From positions 1 through 7,832 of the forward strand of contig DAOUXE010000042.1 of NCBI GenBank assembly GCA_030666765.1: DNA of 7,832 nucleotides, in the 5' to 3' direction. A program made the position numbers and the translations under genes. Each line of letters begins with the position of its first letter. Within the stretch, counting starts at the first letter, position 1. The notes beneath the pieces are model-generated. The model was not told the origin of the DNA, made no database searches, and was given only the letters and a program-made list of their open reading frames with translations. This document shows, piece after piece, positions 6,684 to 7,832 of this stretch. This stretch comes from Methanosarcinales archaeon. Lineage in GTDB: Archaea > Halobacteriota > Methanosarcinia > Methanosarcinales > Methanogasteraceae.

Positions 6684-6685
6684 TC

Positions 6686-6844
6686 ATGGATACTAGATGT
6701 CCGAGATGCGGATCAGAGACTGTTGAACTCGGTGAGAAAAGTCTGGAGATCGGAGTGACGCGAAAGGATCCGGTCAGCATCAGACTATGTGGAAACTGCG
6801 GCATGGTGTTCTACGTGCATATCGAGAAGATATCGAAGTTCTGA
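6686..6844 (+). CDS. Small zinc-ribbon protein, 52 residues, function unknown
   Basis: A complete short frame encodes 52 residues with two CxxC knuckles: CPRC at 5-8 and CGNC at 35-38. They are separated by 26 residues and joined by a charged beta-rich stretch (TVELGEKSLEIGVTRKD), which is a classic zinc-ribbon layout. The C-terminus is basic and hydrophobic (VFYVHIEKISKF). There is no signal peptide or membrane segment. Start choice: the ATG at 6686 sits at the predicted leaderless initiation point; a GTG at 6671 would add five residues but has no ribosome site. It is divergent from the stress protein-ATPase operon, sharing a 58-base spacer. Such ribbons occur in nucleic-acid-binding and protein-interaction proteins; no specific family is recognised. 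The two well-spaced CxxC pairs in a complete frame support a real gene. Confidence 0.75.
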   Translation: MDTRCPRCGSETVELGEKSLEIGVTRKDPVSIRLCGNCGMVFYVHIEKISKF

Positions 6845-6889
6845 GCAGCCATCCAAAGAAGTGGTGGACGATATGCCACAACATAACTG

Positions 6890-7076
6890 ATGGCTGAATT
6901 ATTGCGTGGACACCAGGAAGAGCGCGAGATTGCGAGGGAGCGGCTGAGCGAGTACGGGCTTGCTTGAGGGAAGGGGTGATATCTCGCCGGATGTTGTCAC
7001 CAAGTCCCGGAGTTTCGCAAAGTTGAGGGTATATGAGCGGATGCTCACAACTTTTGATTTTCTACCGTTTGATTGA
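6890..7076 (+). pseudogene. Possible frame-broken small gene
   Basis: A frame from ATG 6890 gives 25 residues (MAELLRGHQEERE... ending RERLSEYGLA) and stops at TGA 6965-6967. The plus-one frame is open from 6948 to a TGA at 7074-7076 and reads as plausible protein (LEGRGDISPDVV, then SFAKLRVYERML, ending FDFLPFD). Joining them around 6960-6964 would make a charged helical protein of about 60 residues. Both parts use codons like those of the neighbouring genes. The pattern fits a small gene with one inserted base, or a remnant. The junction GCTTGAG also loosely resembles a plus-one slippery stop, but no supporting ribosome site is seen. No Shine-Dalgarno site precedes the ATG. No family is recognised, and chance is a real possibility. 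Confidence 0.3.
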
Positions 7077-7103
7077 ATCTTGTTCTTAATTGGGGTGCGC
7101 AGG

Positions 7104-7116
7104 TATAATTTAATAA
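7104..7116 (+). promoter_or_regulatory. Candidate hsdM promoter element
   Basis: TATAATTTAATAA is the most TATA-like stretch upstream of hsdM. It predicts initiation near 7133-7138 and a leader of about 40 bases that includes the ribosome site. The first six bases also read as a bacterial -10 box with TTGTTC 18 bases upstream (7080-7085), which could be chance in AT-rich DNA. Confidence 0.4.
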
Positions 7117-7160
7117 GGTAGAAGCGATAATTTTTAAGTGCGATTCAATATGTTGCATTG

Positions 7161-7166
7161 GAAAGG
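7161..7166 (+). promoter_or_regulatory. Ribosome site deciding the hsdM start
   Basis: GAAAGG lies seven bases before the ATG at 7174. Another in-frame ATG at 7150 would add eight residues (MLHWKGIK) but has no purine-rich site before it, so 7174 is preferred. Confidence 0.6.
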
Positions 7167-7173
7167 AATTAAG

Positions 7174-7832
7174 ATGGCAATTAAGAAAAGTGAATTGTAC
7201 AGCTCTCTTTGGAAAAGCTGTGACGAGTTAAGGGGTGGAATGGATGCCTCGCAATACAAAGACTATGTTCTGGTCATGTTGTTTGTTAAATATGTATCAG
7301 ACAAATACGCTAGAGAAAAGTATGCCTCAATTGTAATTCCAAAAGGTGGTAGCTTTCAGGATATGGTTGCCCTGAAAGGCAAAAAAGACATTGGCGAAGG
7401 CATCAATAAAATCATAGCAGCGCTGGCAGAAGCCAACGAGTTGAAAGGTGTAATCGATGTGGCTGATTTCGACAATCCGGACAAGCTTGGCAGAGGAAAG
7501 GATATGGTCGACAGGCTCTCGAATCTCGTAGGCATTTTCCAGGGAGAAAGCCTTGATTTTAGCAAGAACAAAGCAGACGGCGACGATATTTTAGGCGATG
7601 CCTACGAATACCTGATGCGTCATTTTGCGACCGAATCGGGTAAAAGCAAGGGGCAGTTTTACACCCCTGCTGAAGTGTCACGGGTGATAGCAAAGGTTAT
7701 TAGTATCAGTCAGGCGAAACGCCAGGACCAGACCATTTACGACCCGACCTGTGGCAACGGTTCATTGCTGCTAAAAGCTGCTGATGAAACACATCAGGGC
7801 ATTACCATCTATGGGCAGGAGATGGATAATGC
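7174..7832 (+). CDS. hsdM: Type I restriction-modification methyltransferase subunit HsdM (partial, N-terminal)
   Basis: The frame is open to the window edge (219 full codons). HsdM is the N6-adenine DNA methyltransferase subunit that works with HsdS (specificity) and HsdR (translocase-nuclease). Residues 7-140 match the helical HsdM N-terminal domain, including LWKSCDELRGGMD and YVLVMLFVKYVSDKYA. Then come ILGDAYEYLMRHFA, the family motif GQFYTPAEV (160-168), and the SAM-binding motif I DPTCGNGSLL (190-199). The catalytic NPPF/Y motif would lie beyond the edge. The start at 7174 is supported by its ribosome site. HsdS and HsdR are expected downstream but are not visible. Type I systems are frequently transferred horizontally. 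No stop or frameshift is present in the visible part. Confidence 0.96.
   Translation, partial: MAIKKSELYSSLWKSCDELRGGMDASQYKDYVLVMLFVKYVSDKYAREKYASIVIPKGGSFQDMVALKGKKDIGEGINKIIAALAEANELKGVIDVADFDNPDKLGRGKDMVDRLSNLVGIFQGESLDFSKNKADGDDILGDAYEYLMRHFATESGKSKGQFYTPAEVSRVIAKVISISQAKRQDQTIYDPTCGNGSLLLKAADETHQGITIYGQEMDN

Larger units (their letters stand above)
6845..7149. other. About 300-base spacer without an intact recognisable gene
   Basis: This stretch separates the zinc-ribbon gene from hsdM. It holds a possible frame-broken small reading frame (6890-7076), a T-rich segment CTTTTGATTTTCT at 7051-7063 that could end plus-strand transcription, and an AT-rich promoter region from about 7100. 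No tRNA-like fold, CRISPR repeat or insertion-sequence end was seen. Confidence 0.6.

Noticed and set aside
7071..7149. Inverted short match ATTGAAT (7072-7078) / ATTCAAT (7143-7149) flanking the hsdM promoter
   Set aside because: Seven bases 64 bp apart in AT-rich DNA is expected by chance. There is no symmetry around a start site to support an operator.
7174..7832. Compositional shift marking hsdM as foreign
   Set aside because: A hand count of third positions in 40 codons gave 18 G/C for hsdM against 24 for the ATPase start, but the first 29 codons of rpa and of hsdM both gave 14. The sample is too small and inconsistent to claim transfer on composition.

Overview
The window looks like a euryarchaeal chromosome, most likely a methanogen or methane/alkane oxidiser related to Methanosarcinales. 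This is inferred from gene families, not from a search. The archaeal signs are a zinc-finger replication protein A (RPA) with an RPA-associated OB-fold partner, a COG1411-type HisA relative, and TATA boxes about 25 bp ahead of start codons that have no Shine-Dalgarno site.

Layout. Positions 1-59 may hold the last 18 codons of an upstream plus-strand gene. Positions 143-2249 hold a two-gene plus-strand operon: an RPA large subunit with three nearly identical tandem OB folds plus a zinc-finger domain, followed one base later by an RPA-associated OB-fold protein. It converges on a minus-strand block: a HisA-like TIM barrel (2985 to 2284) with its own leaderless-type promoter, a P-type ATPase of the Na+/K+-ATPase (P-IIC) type (5824 to 3083), and a tandem universal stress protein (6627 to 5830). 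The last two form an operon with a five-base gap. A 58-bp spacer with two facing TATA boxes separates the stress-protein operon from a divergent 52-residue zinc-ribbon gene (6686-6844). After about 300 bases, which may hold a frame-broken small gene (6890-7076), the window ends inside hsdM, the methyltransferase subunit of a type I restriction-modification system (7174 to the edge).

How the genes fit together. RPA and its partner probably form the cell's single-strand DNA-binding complex. The stress protein and the cation pump are translationally linked and probably act together in ion homeostasis, with the stress protein as a candidate regulator. The type I system is an accessory defence module whose remaining genes lie beyond the window.

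No wholly new system can be shown from this sequence. The most unusual points are the exact 306-bp OB-fold triplication with a 131-bp identical stretch, the complete Na,K-ATPase-like cation-site residues in a pump paired with a stress protein whose nucleotide-binding motifs look split between its two domains, and the overlapping divergent promoter.
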